A stretch of DNA of 12,934 nt from CADAWZ01 sp045114665 (GCA_045114665.1 JBGUKW010000067.1:1-12934), one strand, 5' to 3'. Positions 1 to 7,043 are shown, numbered from the stretch's first letter. The notes: a model not told the origin generated them from the letters alone. Numbers and translations: made by a program.

Positions 1-601
1 ATTCATGTTCCTTTATTAGTTCCTTTATTAGTTCCGTAAATGTATCGAGTATCCGCACTATTTCTGCCTGAACTTCCAAAGGCGGAATTGGAATTTCAAA
101 ATTTCTAAATTTTGTCATGTCAACAGATTGGAATGTGCCTAAATTTGTATTATCTTTACAATATTGAGATAATATATAAGCATAATGCAATAAAAATTTA
201 GGCAATAATTTTTCTTTAAACTCTTCTTTTAAAGTCAAAACAGTAAAACGCTGATTTACTAAAAAATCAGTTTCAATTAAAGCCTGTTCTCCTATAGTAG
301 CACTTGTTGAAATAATCAAAGAATCTTTCTCAAATAATTCTCCTTTTATAGCTTCAGGTGTTACATGTTGAATTGAATCTTTTAAAACCCTGCCATTTTC
401 CCTAATATCTTCAAGCCTAAACCAAGGTATAATTGTATTTCCTGTCCAGTAACTCTCATTTTTCTTTGAAGGAGTATAGCCATTGCGAATATTAAATAAA
501 TTTTCTAACTTTCTAAACTCAACCCCACTATTTTTTATCTCTTTAATTTTATTAAGGAGCGGATTTTCCGCTGTGTTTTTTAATTCTTGTAAATTTGACA
601 T
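1..601 (-). CDS. hsdS: Type I restriction-modification specificity subunit HsdS, partial (N-terminal 200 residues)
   Basis: HsdS is the DNA-recognition subunit of a type I restriction-modification complex; it partners HsdM for methylation and HsdR for cleavage. The visible protein starts MSNLQELKNT and contains the usual TRD1 opening (LENLFNIRNGYTP at about 32-44, then a YWTG...PWFRLEDI stretch at 51-66). The end of TRD1 has FQSVDMTKFRNFEIPIPPLE, followed by the conserved spacer helix QAEIVRILD (178-186). It then reads ELIKELIKE (190-198), a perfect 4-residue repeat. The gene leaves the window at base 1, so TRD2 is unseen. The start at 601 is supported by GGAAGAGG about 5 bases upstream. Its upstream neighbour, in the same direction, is an unknown gene 49 bp away, not hsdM, so hsdM and hsdR would have to lie beyond the left edge or be absent. 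Family call is firm; completeness and activity are unknown. Confidence 0.9.
   Translation of the reverse strand, partial: MSNLQELKNTAENPLLNKIKEIKNSGVEFRKLENLFNIRNGYTPSKKNESYWTGNTIIPWFRLEDIRENGRVLKDSIQHVTPEAIKGELFEKDSLIISTSATIGEQALIETDFLVNQRFTVLTLKEEFKEKLLPKFLLHYAYILSQYCKDNTNLGTFQSVDMTKFRNFEIPIPPLEVQAEIVRILDTFTELIKELIKEHE
11..34 (-). repeat. 12-bp tandem repeat (two perfect copies) in the hsdS spacer helix
   Basis: Two identical 12-bp units (11-22 and 23-34) encode Glu-Leu-Ile-Lys twice in frame, and the repeat pattern continues for a few more bases on each side. It lies just after the central conserved region of HsdS, the position of the TAEL repeats of EcoR124I. In that enzyme the number of 12-bp units sets the length of the nonspecific spacer in the target. 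Confidence 0.9.
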
Positions 602-650
602 TCTGTCCTCTTCCGTCGTTGTTTAGGTAAATAAACCTATTTTTAGCTAT

Positions 651-1556
651 TTACAATAAAATTTTCATCTTTTTGAGTTTTTCTGCATAGACCAATGTCT
701 CATCACCATTTGCAAAATAGTAATTTTTAAAATAATATTTTGTACTCAATTTTTTATTTTGTGAAGACAATGAGAAATAATAGAAATTTTTGTTTTCTGA
801 AAACAATGAAAATTCAACTGCTGTTTTGAAATCATCTGTATTTAAATCCAAATCTTTTGTGATTTTGAATCCAAGTGGAAGAGGAATATTTTGGAAATCG
901 GCTTTTATTTTTTCTCCATCAGGTGTAAAACTTATAAAAATGTCATCAGAGGCATAAGTCATCAATAATTTTACATCTTCTTTGAAAATCTCTCTCTTTT
1001 CAGGCTTAATATCCATAAATTCAGCAAGCAGATCAGGTAATTCTTGCGGATAATCAGGATGAATTAAAATATAAGGAATTAATCCAGCTGGTATCAAATC
1101 AAGCCCCACAAAAAATATTTTCTTTTTAAATGAATCTGAATATTTTTTGAATACATCTAAATTTATTTTTGGAGAAATGTCTTTTATTGTCCCCATTGTG
1201 CATGGAGTTCTAAAATAAATGCTAAATCCTTTACAGCCGTTTTCTGAAAATCCAACTTTTATTATACAGTCTAAATCAGCAAAATTTATTTTTGCTTTTT
1301 TATACATATTTTGGGACTCTTCATCAATAGATAATATCTTTAAATATTCATCAACTCTATTTAAAAATAAGTCATCTTGTTTTTCTATTGACAATTCATA
1401 TTTGCCTGTTTTTAAATTTTTGAATCCAAATTCACAGGCATGATTTATTTCTTTTTCAAAAATTCTTTCAAATTCCAAAAGTTCACGGCTTTTTTCTTTT
1501 GCCTGTCTATAACTAAGTATAAAATTTAAATCTTCGTTTTTAGTTGCTTTTTTCAT
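651..1556 (-). CDS. Unrecognised 301-residue protein; weak resemblance to ABBA-type peptide prenyltransferases
   Basis: I do not recognise this protein with confidence. It is soluble, without signal peptide or membrane segment. A charged helical N-terminus (about 1-90) is followed by many alternating short strands. A segment at about 143-165 (FFVGLDLIPAG, then YILIHPDYPQEL) and a later strand pair (DDIFISFTPDG, 205-215) recall, from memory and by eye, the GIDLR...DYPEK region of cyanobactin-type (PatF/TruF/LynF) prenyltransferases, whose usual length is also near 300. No precursor peptide or maturation protease lies nearby, so this is only a hint. An ATG at 1574 is also possible, but 1556 is preferred because AGGCGA lies about 7 bases before it and the product then begins MKKATKNEDL. 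With this start the gene overlaps the end of tatD by 17 bp, suggesting translational coupling, and hsdS follows 49 bp later. Confidence 0.8.
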   Translation of the reverse strand: MKKATKNEDLNFILSYRQAKEKSRELLEFERIFEKEINHACEFGFKNLKTGKYELSIEKQDDLFLNRVDEYLKILSIDEESQNMYKKAKINFADLDCIIKVGFSENGCKGFSIYFRTPCTMGTIKDISPKINLDVFKKYSDSFKKKIFFVGLDLIPAGLIPYILIHPDYPQELPDLLAEFMDIKPEKREIFKEDVKLLMTYASDDIFISFTPDGEKIKADFQNIPLPLGFKITKDLDLNTDDFKTAVEFSLFSENKNFYYFSLSSQNKKLSTKYYFKNYYFANGDETLVYAEKLKKMKILL

Positions 1557-2295
1557 GAAAAATTCGCCTCGCATTTTCAGTTATTTTTTGTTCAATTTCT
1601 TTAAAATCCATATTTTTTATTTCTGCAATTTTTTGGGTAACATTTTTGACCATAAACGGAAAACTTCTTTCTTGTCCTCTATAAGAACAACAAAATGGGC
1701 TATCGGTTTCTGTCAATATCTGTTCTATTGGCAACATTCCTGCAATTCTTCTAAGTTTTGAAGAATTTTCATAAGTCAATGGAAGACCAAAAGAGACTAT
1801 ATATCCCTTTTTCTTTATAGTATCGAGATATTTAAATCCTCCTGAATAGCCGTGAAAAATTACGGGTAAGTCAAATGATGTTTTTTCAAGGCTTTCAAAA
1901 AGTTTTTCAAAGGCATTTCTGCAATGAATTATAACTGGAAATGAAAATTTCTTTGCAAGTTCGAGTTGTTTTAAAAAGAAATATTCTTGATCTTCAATAG
2001 GTCTATTTGAAGGATGAAGATCATATCCTATTTCACCTATCGCAGAAATTTTATAATTTTTTAGTATAACAGGCAAAGATTCAAAAAAATCTATACATTT
2101 TTCTGAGTCAAAATCAACAGCTTGTGGGTGTACTCCTACAGATATTTCAATATTTGGCATATCTTTTATCTTTTCATATTCAAATAAATATGTGCAGGAA
2201 CTTATAATTATTTCAGGAAGGTCTGCATGTGAATTGACATTTTGTATTTCATTATATACTAAATATGGAAGATGACAATGTATATCTATGGTCAT
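1540..2295 (-). CDS. tatD: TatD-family metal-dependent hydrolase (DNase/deacylase-like)
   Basis: A cytoplasmic TIM-barrel amidohydrolase of the TatD/YcfH family. Characterised relatives are Mg-dependent 3'-5' exonucleases acting on DNA or RNA, and some deacylate D-aminoacyl-tRNA. The 251-residue length is typical. Metal ligands appear in family order: DIHCH (4-8), GVHP (54-57), GEIGYD (87-92, with bridging Glu88), IIHCR (122-126), FHGYSG (147-152) and TETDSP (195-200, with Asp198). The start is fixed by the N-terminal metal motif only three residues in, and AAAGGC precedes it. It is first in a probable minus-strand operon with the overlapping unknown gene and hsdS, and is transcribed divergently from mnmE. 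In many bacteria tatD sits near housekeeping genes, so the restriction subunit downstream is probably a later arrival. The exact substrate cannot be told from the sequence. Confidence 0.92.
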   Translation of the reverse strand: MTIDIHCHLPYLVYNEIQNVNSHADLPEIIISSCTYLFEYEKIKDMPNIEISVGVHPQAVDFDSEKCIDFFESLPVILKNYKISAIGEIGYDLHPSNRPIEDQEYFFLKQLELAKKFSFPVIIHCRNAFEKLFESLEKTSFDLPVIFHGYSGGFKYLDTIKKKGYIVSFGLPLTYENSSKLRRIAGMLPIEQILTETDSPFCCSYRGQERSFPFMVKNVTQKIAEIKNMDFKEIEQKITENARRIFHEKSN

Positions 2296-2327
2296 GTTTT
2301 GCCTTTTTTATTTTTTTTTATTGATTT

Positions 2328-2356
2328 ATTATAACATGGTCAACAATAAAAAGCAA
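2328..2356 (-). promoter_or_regulatory. Candidate sigma70 promoter for the tatD operon
   Basis: On the minus strand a perfect TATAAT (2328-2333) is preceded by a 17-bp spacer and TTGCTT (2351-2356), which keeps only the TTG of the -35 consensus. The transcript would begin about 25 bases before the tatD ATG and include the AAAGGC ribosome site. Confidence 0.55.
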
Positions 2357-2383
2357 AAAAAAACAGGAAACATTAATATTTTA

Positions 2384-2418
2384 TTGGAAATATAACAGTA
2401 AACAATTTTATATATAAT
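2384..2418 (+). promoter_or_regulatory. Candidate promoter for mnmE
   Basis: A perfect TATAAT lies at 2413-2418, giving a start about 15 bases before the mnmE ATG. No good -35 box is present at 16-18 bp. TTGGAA at 2384-2389 would fit a 17-bp spacer only with the poorer overlapping hexamer TTTATA (2407-2412). The exact boxes are uncertain, but the short leader follows with either. Confidence 0.4.
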
Positions 2419-2439
2419 TTAATTAATATTTAAATTGAC

Positions 2440-3834
2440 ATGAAAAATTTTTATACAGAAGATACAATAACAGCACTTTCAACTCCATATGGGTTGGGAG
2501 GAATTGCTATAATAAGGATAAGTGGAAAAGATTCAGTAAAAATAGCTGAAAAACTATATAAATCGCCAAATGGCAAATCAAAAAAAATTACATCATATAA
2601 AGCAATGTATGGCTATGTAATTAATCCTAATACAGGGAAAAAAATTGATGAAGCAATTTTTCTTCCTATGTTAAAACCATATTCATACACAAAAGAAGAT
2701 GTTGTAGAAATTCAATGTCATGGTGGTTCAATCTGTGCCTCAGAAATTTTGAAATTAATTTGTTCAGAAGGTGCAAGAATGGCACAACCTGGCGAATTTA
2801 CAAAAAGAGCTTTTTTAAATGGAAGAATTGATCTCGTGCAAGCTGAAGCCGTAATGGATATAATCAATGCCAAGAGTTCAAAAGCACTTGAAAATGCAAT
2901 GGAACAGCTTTCAGGTAAATATTCAGATGAATTAAAAGAATTCAAAGAGGAAATAATCGAGACTATAGCACTTACAGAAGCCCCTATTGATTATCCAGAT
3001 GAAGAATTATATTCAGATTCAACAACAGAAACAAAAGAAAAAATAGACAGACTTTATGAAAAAGCAAAAAAAATGCTCGATTCTGCAATAGGTGGAAAAT
3101 TATATAGAGACGGAGCAAAAGTTTCACTTATAGGAAAACCAAATGCTGGTAAATCATCTATATTGAACATGCTTTTAAAAGAAAATAGAGCGATAGTTAC
3201 AGATATTGCAGGAACGACAAGAGATATAATAGAGGAATCTTGTGTTATAGATTCAATACCTGTTACAATATGTGATACTGCTGGAATAAGAGAGACAGAC
3301 AGTGAAATAGAAAAATTAGGGATAGAAAAGACAAAAGAAGCTATAAATACTTCTGATTTGATTATAACTGTAATTGATTCTTCAAATGAAATAGACAAGG
3401 AAGATGAAGAAGTTTTAAAATGTGCATTAGATTCTAAAAAAGATGTCATATTTATATTAAATAAAACAGACCTTCCAACAAAAACTACAGAAGAAGATAT
3501 TTTTACAAAATATAATGTACAGCCAATAAAGTTATCTACAAAATCTCTTGAAGGAAGAGAGGAGATAATAAAAGAAATAGGCGAAATATTGAAGAAATCT
3601 TTTAATATGAGTTCAACATCAAGATTTACAGCTTCACATAGACATATTGAGTGTTTGGAGGCTATTTTAAAAGATCTCAAAGAAGCATCTAATTCTGTAG
3701 ATAAAGGCTATCCACTTGATTTATGTACAATTCCACTAAGAGGTGCTATAGGTACGCTTGAAGAGTTGACAGGAATTTCATGTGAAGATGAAATAACAGA
3801 TACAGTTTTTTCAAAATTCTGCATTGGAAAGTAA
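2440..3834 (+). CDS. mnmE: tRNA uridine-5-carboxymethylaminomethyl modification GTPase MnmE (TrmE/ThdF)
   Basis: MnmE works with MnmG to install the cmnm5 group on U34 of tRNAs reading split codon boxes, in the cytoplasm, using a potassium-dependent G domain that dimerises on GTP binding. All parts are present in 464 residues (E. coli has 454): the N-terminal folate-binding domain starting DTITALSTPYGLGGIAIIRI (8-27), the helical domain with DLVQAEAVMDII (131-142), and an inserted G domain with P-loop GKPNAGKS (232-239), GTTRD (258-262), DTAG (279-282) and NKTD (341-344). The C-terminal FCIGK carries the essential cysteine (461). The start is set by the standard N-terminus although no Shine-Dalgarno sequence precedes it. 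The usual partner gene mnmG is not adjacent; rsmG follows after 9 bp and is probably cotranscribed. Confidence 0.98.
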   Translation: MKNFYTEDTITALSTPYGLGGIAIIRISGKDSVKIAEKLYKSPNGKSKKITSYKAMYGYVINPNTGKKIDEAIFLPMLKPYSYTKEDVVEIQCHGGSICASEILKLICSEGARMAQPGEFTKRAFLNGRIDLVQAEAVMDIINAKSSKALENAMEQLSGKYSDELKEFKEEIIETIALTEAPIDYPDEELYSDSTTETKEKIDRLYEKAKKMLDSAIGGKLYRDGAKVSLIGKPNAGKSSILNMLLKENRAIVTDIAGTTRDIIEESCVIDSIPVTICDTAGIRETDSEIEKLGIEKTKEAINTSDLIITVIDSSNEIDKEDEEVLKCALDSKKDVIFILNKTDLPTKTTEEDIFTKYNVQPIKLSTKSLEGREEIIKEIGEILKKSFNMSSTSRFTASHRHIECLEAILKDLKEASNSVDKGYPLDLCTIPLRGAIGTLEELTGISCEDEITDTVFSKFCIGK

Positions 3835-3843
3835 AAATTAACC

Positions 3844-4500
3844 ATGGAACAAAATAATAAAATAAGATTGAAAAATTCTGCAAAAGAGTTTGGAATAGAG
3901 CTTTCGGATATTCAAATAAAACAGTTTTCATATTACTGTGATAATATTTTGTATTGGAATAAGCCTGTTGGTATAACAGCCTATAAAGAAGAAAAAGATA
4001 TTGTTGATTACATGTTTCTTGATTCTCTTGCAGGATATAAATTAAAAGACCAACTTATAAATGGAACTGTTGTTGATGTTGGAACTGGTGGGGGATTTCC
4101 TGCTCTTCCATTAAAAATGGTAATTCCTGATATGAATATATCACTTCTTGACTCATCACAAAAAAAATGTGATTTTCTCGACAATGTTATTCGTATATTA
4201 AAATTTCAAAATTGCCAAACTATAAATCGCAGTACAACAGCATTAAAAGATAAAAAATTTGATATTGCAATAAGTCGAGCTTTTAAAAATTTTGATGAGC
4301 TTATAAAGAATATTTTTCCAATCTTAAAAGAAAATGGAATTATTTTTGCATGGAAAGGACCTTCTTGGAAAGAAGAACTTAAAAAAGCAGAAAAAGTAAT
4401 AAAAAAGTATAATGCTTCAATTATTGACAGTTATGAATATTCAATTCCAAATACAGATGTAATTTCAAGATTTATTGTTAAAATTGAGAAAAAAAAATAG
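3844..4500 (+). CDS. rsmG: 16S rRNA (guanine-527-N7)-methyltransferase RsmG (GidB)
   Basis: RsmG is a SAM-dependent enzyme that methylates N7 of G527 in the 530 loop of 16S rRNA; its loss commonly gives low-level streptomycin resistance. At 218 residues it has the normal family length. The Rossmann-type SAM site reads VVDVGTGGGFPALPL (76-90), followed by the family block LLDSSQKKCDFL (101-112). SRAF at 144-147 matches the conserved S/A-R-A motif, and AWKG (169-172) corresponds to the late catalytic-domain motif. An upstream NKPVGITAY...FLDSL segment matches the family N-terminal pattern. It sits 9 bp after mnmE. The only purine-rich ribosome-site candidate is GGAAAG in the mnmE end, 12 bases before the ATG, so translation may depend on coupling. 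It is followed by a palindromic element and a terminator. Confidence 0.97.
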   Translation: MEQNNKIRLKNSAKEFGIELSDIQIKQFSYYCDNILYWNKPVGITAYKEEKDIVDYMFLDSLAGYKLKDQLINGTVVDVGTGGGFPALPLKMVIPDMNISLLDSSQKKCDFLDNVIRILKFQNCQTINRSTTALKDKKFDIAISRAFKNFDELIKNIFPILKENGIIFAWKGPSWKEELKKAEKVIKKYNASIIDSYEYSIPNTDVISRFIVKIEKKK

Positions 4501-4626
4501 AGTGTTTGCAGAAATTTTTGTAAATTTAAAAATGAGCATTTAGTTTTCTGTGTAATACAGCGAACTGAAGTTAGCGTATTATACAGAAAACTATTTAGAA
4601 AAATACAGAAAAAATTTTACACACTC
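4500..4626. repeat. Imperfect ~127-bp palindromic element with an 18-bp core stem
   Basis: The core is an 18-base arm (4541-4558) paired with 4576-4593, with one G-T wobble. The stem continues inward through short GC and AACT/AGTT pairings to a tiny loop. The outer ends GAGTGT (4500-4505) and ACACTC (4621-4626) are perfect inverted copies, and the intervening flanks are partly complementary. The element begins in the last base of the rsmG stop codon and has no poly-T tract on either strand, so it is not a standard terminator. It could be a MITE-like or other small palindromic repeat. Confidence 0.6.
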
Positions 4627-4645
4627 AAAAAATATAATGACATGT

Positions 4646-4683
4646 AAAAAAAATGCTGTGAAAATTTTCACAGCATTTTTTTT
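4646..4683. terminator. Perfect bidirectional intrinsic terminator between rsmG and the Nudix gene
   Basis: A 38-bp perfect palindrome: eight A, TGCTGTGAAAA, its exact complement, then eight T. It gives a stable hairpin followed by a U tract on either strand, so it can end both the mnmE-rsmG transcript and the converging ATP-grasp/Nudix transcript. Confidence 0.92.
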
Positions 4684-4689
4684 GCTTAA

Positions 4690-5181
4690 TTAGTGTTTTT
4701 CTTTATATTTTTTCATAGCTTTGTTAAAGCATTCAAAAAACATATCAGGGATTTCTTCCAATGGTACAAATTTGACTTCTTCAGCATCATCACCAGCAGT
4801 TGCTTTTCCTGAATCTATTTCAAATAGATATATAATTGTTATTACATAACCATATACATCATTTGGTTCACAGTATGCACCTAAAAGTTCTACTGCATGA
4901 CCTATTAAGCCCGTTTCTTCTTTTAATTCTCTTGTAGCTGCTTCTTCGAGAGTTTCTCCAAGTTCAACAAAGCCAGAAGGGGGAGCCCAATGACCTTTTC
5001 CTGGTTCTTTACCTCTTTTTATTAAAAGACATTTTCCGTCTTTTATTGCAATAATACCTACAGAAGGCAATGGATTTTCATAGTGGATATATCCACATGC
5101 TTCACAGATGTTCCTATCTCTATCTTCTACTTTTTTAACTGTCATTTCTGACTTACAGAATGGACAATATTTAAAAACCAT
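4690..5181 (-). CDS. Nudix hydrolase with N-terminal zinc ribbon
   Basis: A small cytoplasmic Nudix pyrophosphohydrolase of 163 residues. The N-terminus has a zinc ribbon with CPFC (6-9) and CEAC (26-29), as in NudC-type NADH pyrophosphatases and related sanitising or ADP-ribose hydrolases. The complete Nudix box GX5EX7REUXEEXGU spans 70-92: Gly70, Glu76, Arg84-Glu85, Glu88-Glu89 and Gly91-Leu92. It is preceded by HWAPPSG, the usual lead-in. The protein is too short to be a full NudC, so the substrate is open; ADP-ribose or another nucleoside-diphosphate derivative is plausible. It starts 3 bp after the ATP-grasp stop, and its GGGAGG ribosome site lies inside the final codons of that gene, so the two are surely cotranscribed and probably translationally coupled. 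A terminator follows directly. Confidence 0.92.
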   Translation of the reverse strand: MVFKYCPFCKSEMTVKKVEDRDRNICEACGYIHYENPLPSVGIIAIKDGKCLLIKRGKEPGKGHWAPPSGFVELGETLEEAATRELKEETGLIGHAVELLGAYCEPNDVYGYVITIIYLFEIDSGKATAGDDAEEVKFVPLEEIPDMFFECFNKAMKKYKEKH

Positions 5182-5184
5182 ATT

Positions 5185-6345
5185 TTATGCCTCCCATTGG
5201 ACAAAATCTGTAAATTCCTTTAAAAGTCCAAAATTTTTGCTTCTTGCTACATATACATAGTCGCCCATGCCGTCTGCAAGACTTCCTATGATTTTGTCTG
5301 CAAACATTATGATATTACCATATTTTTTGAATATTTCTGCATTACTATGTGCATAGGTTCTATTTTGTGTTCTTCTTCCTGCAAATGCACAACAGTATTT
5401 TAATCTTCCGTCTTCTTCAAATGGTCTGTTTGCTATTATATTTGCCCATTCTCTGTAGATATCTATGTCTGCAGAATAGTTGCACATATCTATTATAAAG
5501 CCACCTGGAGCTCTCATGTTTGCTTCAAGAGCGATAAGTTTTCCTTCAGATGTTCTGAAAAATTCAAAATGGAAAATTATCTTTTTGAGATTGTATGCTT
5601 TTATGATTTTTTGTCCTGCTTCTTTGACATCTTCAGGAACTTCAGCAATAGAATATATTGCCACATTTTTTTTGTCATTTACAAGACTCATAACGCTTTG
5701 GTATATATGCGAAATGTTAAAGACAACTTGACCATTTCCATCTACTAATCCGTCATAAGTGCAGATTGTTCCCTCTATAAATTCTTCTGCAATATATTCC
5801 TCATTTGTTTTGTTTTTGAAGAAGTTTTCTAAATCTTCATGATTTTTGATTTTATATGTGTTTGAAGCTCCTACACCTTTGTTTGGTTTTGCTACTATTG
5901 GATATCCAATTTCCTTTATTAGTTCTTCTGCTTCAAATATGTTATTTACAACTTTTCCTCTTGCAACAGGGATTCCATTATCAATGAATTTTTGTTTCAT
6001 CAATGATTTTTTTCTCATCTCTTCTAATTCATTGATTTTAGTTCCTTCGATGTTGAAATCTGTTCTGATTTTTGCTTCTGTTTCAAGCCAATATTCATTC
6101 ATAGAGGCTATTCCGTCTATTCTTCCATATTTGTGAATGAAATATGCCACTGCCCTATAGACTTGCTCATAATCTTCTAAATTACTCACTTTATAATATT
6201 CTGTGAGTGTGTGATGTAGGTCTTCTCCAAGTTCTTCATAAGGGATATCTGCTATGCCGAGAACTTTTACACCTAAATAACTTAAATTTTTGCAGAATGC
6301 CTTAAAATTTGGTGGGTAGTGTGGAGAAAGATATATAAAATTCAT
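5185..6345 (-). CDS. ATP-grasp domain ligase of unknown substrate
   Basis: A 386-residue ATP-grasp enzyme, expected to join a carboxylate, through an acyl-phosphate, to an amine or similar nucleophile in the cytoplasm. An N-terminal Rossmann-like preATP domain (1-110) leads to the ATP-grasp fold. The nucleotide-binding loop is YPIVAKPNKGVGASNTYKI (148-166), the adenine-contact region follows at EEYIAEEFIEG (182-192), and the metal-binding segment reads HFEFFRTSEGKLIALEANMR (259-278), with Glu274 and Asn276 as likely Mg ligands. APGG (279-282) matches the carboxylate-amine ligase/PurT-like pattern. The C-terminal part (300-386) is not assignable. A poor ribosome site, AAAGGA, lies about 11 bases before the ATG. 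It forms a two-gene unit with the Nudix hydrolase. I cannot name the substrate: D-Ala ligase, biotin carboxylase or PurK would each need motifs I do not see. Confidence 0.88.
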   Translation of the reverse strand: MNFIYLSPHYPPNFKAFCKNLSYLGVKVLGIADIPYEELGEDLHHTLTEYYKVSNLEDYEQVYRAVAYFIHKYGRIDGIASMNEYWLETEAKIRTDFNIEGTKINELEEMRKKSLMKQKFIDNGIPVARGKVVNNIFEAEELIKEIGYPIVAKPNKGVGASNTYKIKNHEDLENFFKNKTNEEYIAEEFIEGTICTYDGLVDGNGQVVFNISHIYQSVMSLVNDKKNVAIYSIAEVPEDVKEAGQKIIKAYNLKKIIFHFEFFRTSEGKLIALEANMRAPGGFIIDMCNYSADIDIYREWANIIANRPFEEDGRLKYCCAFAGRRTQNRTYAHSNAEIFKKYGNIIMFADKIIGSLADGMGDYVYVARSKNFGLLKEFTDFVQWEA

Positions 6346-6441
6346 GTTATTGTAATTCCTTTCTGAAATACATATTATCTTTATAATTAATTCCTCTATT
6401 TTTCTTCTTATTTCCTTTTTTCTGTAGAATTTTTATTTAGA

Positions 6442-6470
6442 TTGTTTTCATGGTTAAATTATGGTATAAT
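6442..6470 (+). promoter_or_regulatory. Extended -10 promoter for the ECF S-component gene
   Basis: TTGTTT (6442-6447), a 17-bp spacer and a perfect TATAAT (6465-6470) preceded by TGG, which makes an extended -10 element. Transcription would begin near 6477. This lies downstream of the ATG at 6450, which rules that codon out as the start if the promoter is used. Confidence 0.65.
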
Positions 6471-6488
6471 AAAATAAAAAAAATAAAA

Positions 6489-7043
6489 ATGATTGATAAG
6501 ACGAAAAATTTTAATCTTGCTTATGGAGCTATTTTAATAGCTCTTTTAATAATTGTTCAATATACAACTTCTTTTTTTTCTAACCAACTTTTAACTGGGA
6601 CATGTGTGAATACCATTTTGGCACTTTCTGCTTTTAAAACAAATTTGAAAACAAGTTTTTTGGTTGCAGTTGTATCTCCTTCTCTTGCTTTTTTGCTTGG
6701 TATTGGTCCAAAAATTCCGTTGTTTATTCCTTTTTTAATTATTTCAAATTGTATTTTTGTCTATTTTATTTGGCTTGGATTGTATTATTCAAAACAAAAA
6801 AGCAAATATTCTTTTATTTTTTTATTTTTGGGAATTTGTTTTGGAGCAGTTTTAAAATCATTTTTTATTTATATATCTTCTATTTATGTTATCCCATTAT
6901 TTTTATTGTTGAACGATTTACAGAAAAAAATGTTGAGTATGGCATTTTCTTTTGTTGCTTGTATTTCTGCAATATTAGGAGGTTTTTGGGCATATTGGAT
7001 AGATAAAACAATGATTTTAAAAAAAGTTTTAAAAAAGTATTGA
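6489..7043 (+). CDS. ECF transporter S-component-like membrane protein
   Basis: A 184-residue integral membrane protein with about six hydrophobic segments (roughly 10-25, 36-50, 56-72, 76-98, 108-130, 133-142 and 148-170, some of them short). The motif LLTGTCVNTILALSAF (34-49), followed by VAVVSPSLAFLLGIGP (59-74) and FIPFLIISNCIFV (79-91), resembles a group of small ECF-type S components that bind a vitamin or other micronutrient and hand it to a shared EcfA/EcfT energising module. No ecfA or ecfT is in the window, so the protein would use a module encoded elsewhere, and the substrate is unknown. The start at 6489 is preferred over 6450 because a strong promoter overlaps the earlier codon and the residues between are atypical. 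There is no Shine-Dalgarno sequence, only A-rich DNA. Its stop codon lies within the tRNA promoter. Confidence 0.75.
   Translation: MIDKTKNFNLAYGAILIALLIIVQYTTSFFSNQLLTGTCVNTILALSAFKTNLKTSFLVAVVSPSLAFLLGIGPKIPLFIPFLIISNCIFVYFIWLGLYYSKQKSKYSFIFLFLGICFGAVLKSFFIYISSIYVIPLFLLLNDLQKKMLSMAFSFVACISAILGGFWAYWIDKTMILKKVLKKY

Noticed and set aside
624..639. Short inverted repeat TAGGT/ACCTA between the unknown gene and hsdS
   Set aside because: Only 5 bp of stem with no T tract; too weak to call a terminator, and the genes probably form one transcript.
1557..1574. Upstream ATG giving the gene after tatD six extra residues (MRGEFF)
   Set aside because: The later ATG has AGGCGA at proper spacing and gives a typical MKKATK start, while the earlier one has no site and lies deeper in tatD.
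3054..3680. A long open frame of about 208 codons on the minus strand inside mnmE
   Set aside because: It lies wholly inside a complete mnmE with all GTPase motifs; its composition (Ser, Ile, Phe-rich) is that of an antisense shadow, and it has no ribosome site.
6450..6488. Upstream ATG extending the ECF S-component protein by 13 residues
   Set aside because: A strong extended -10 promoter overlaps these codons, the added residues look random (Lys/Asn/Trp-rich), and no ribosome site precedes it.
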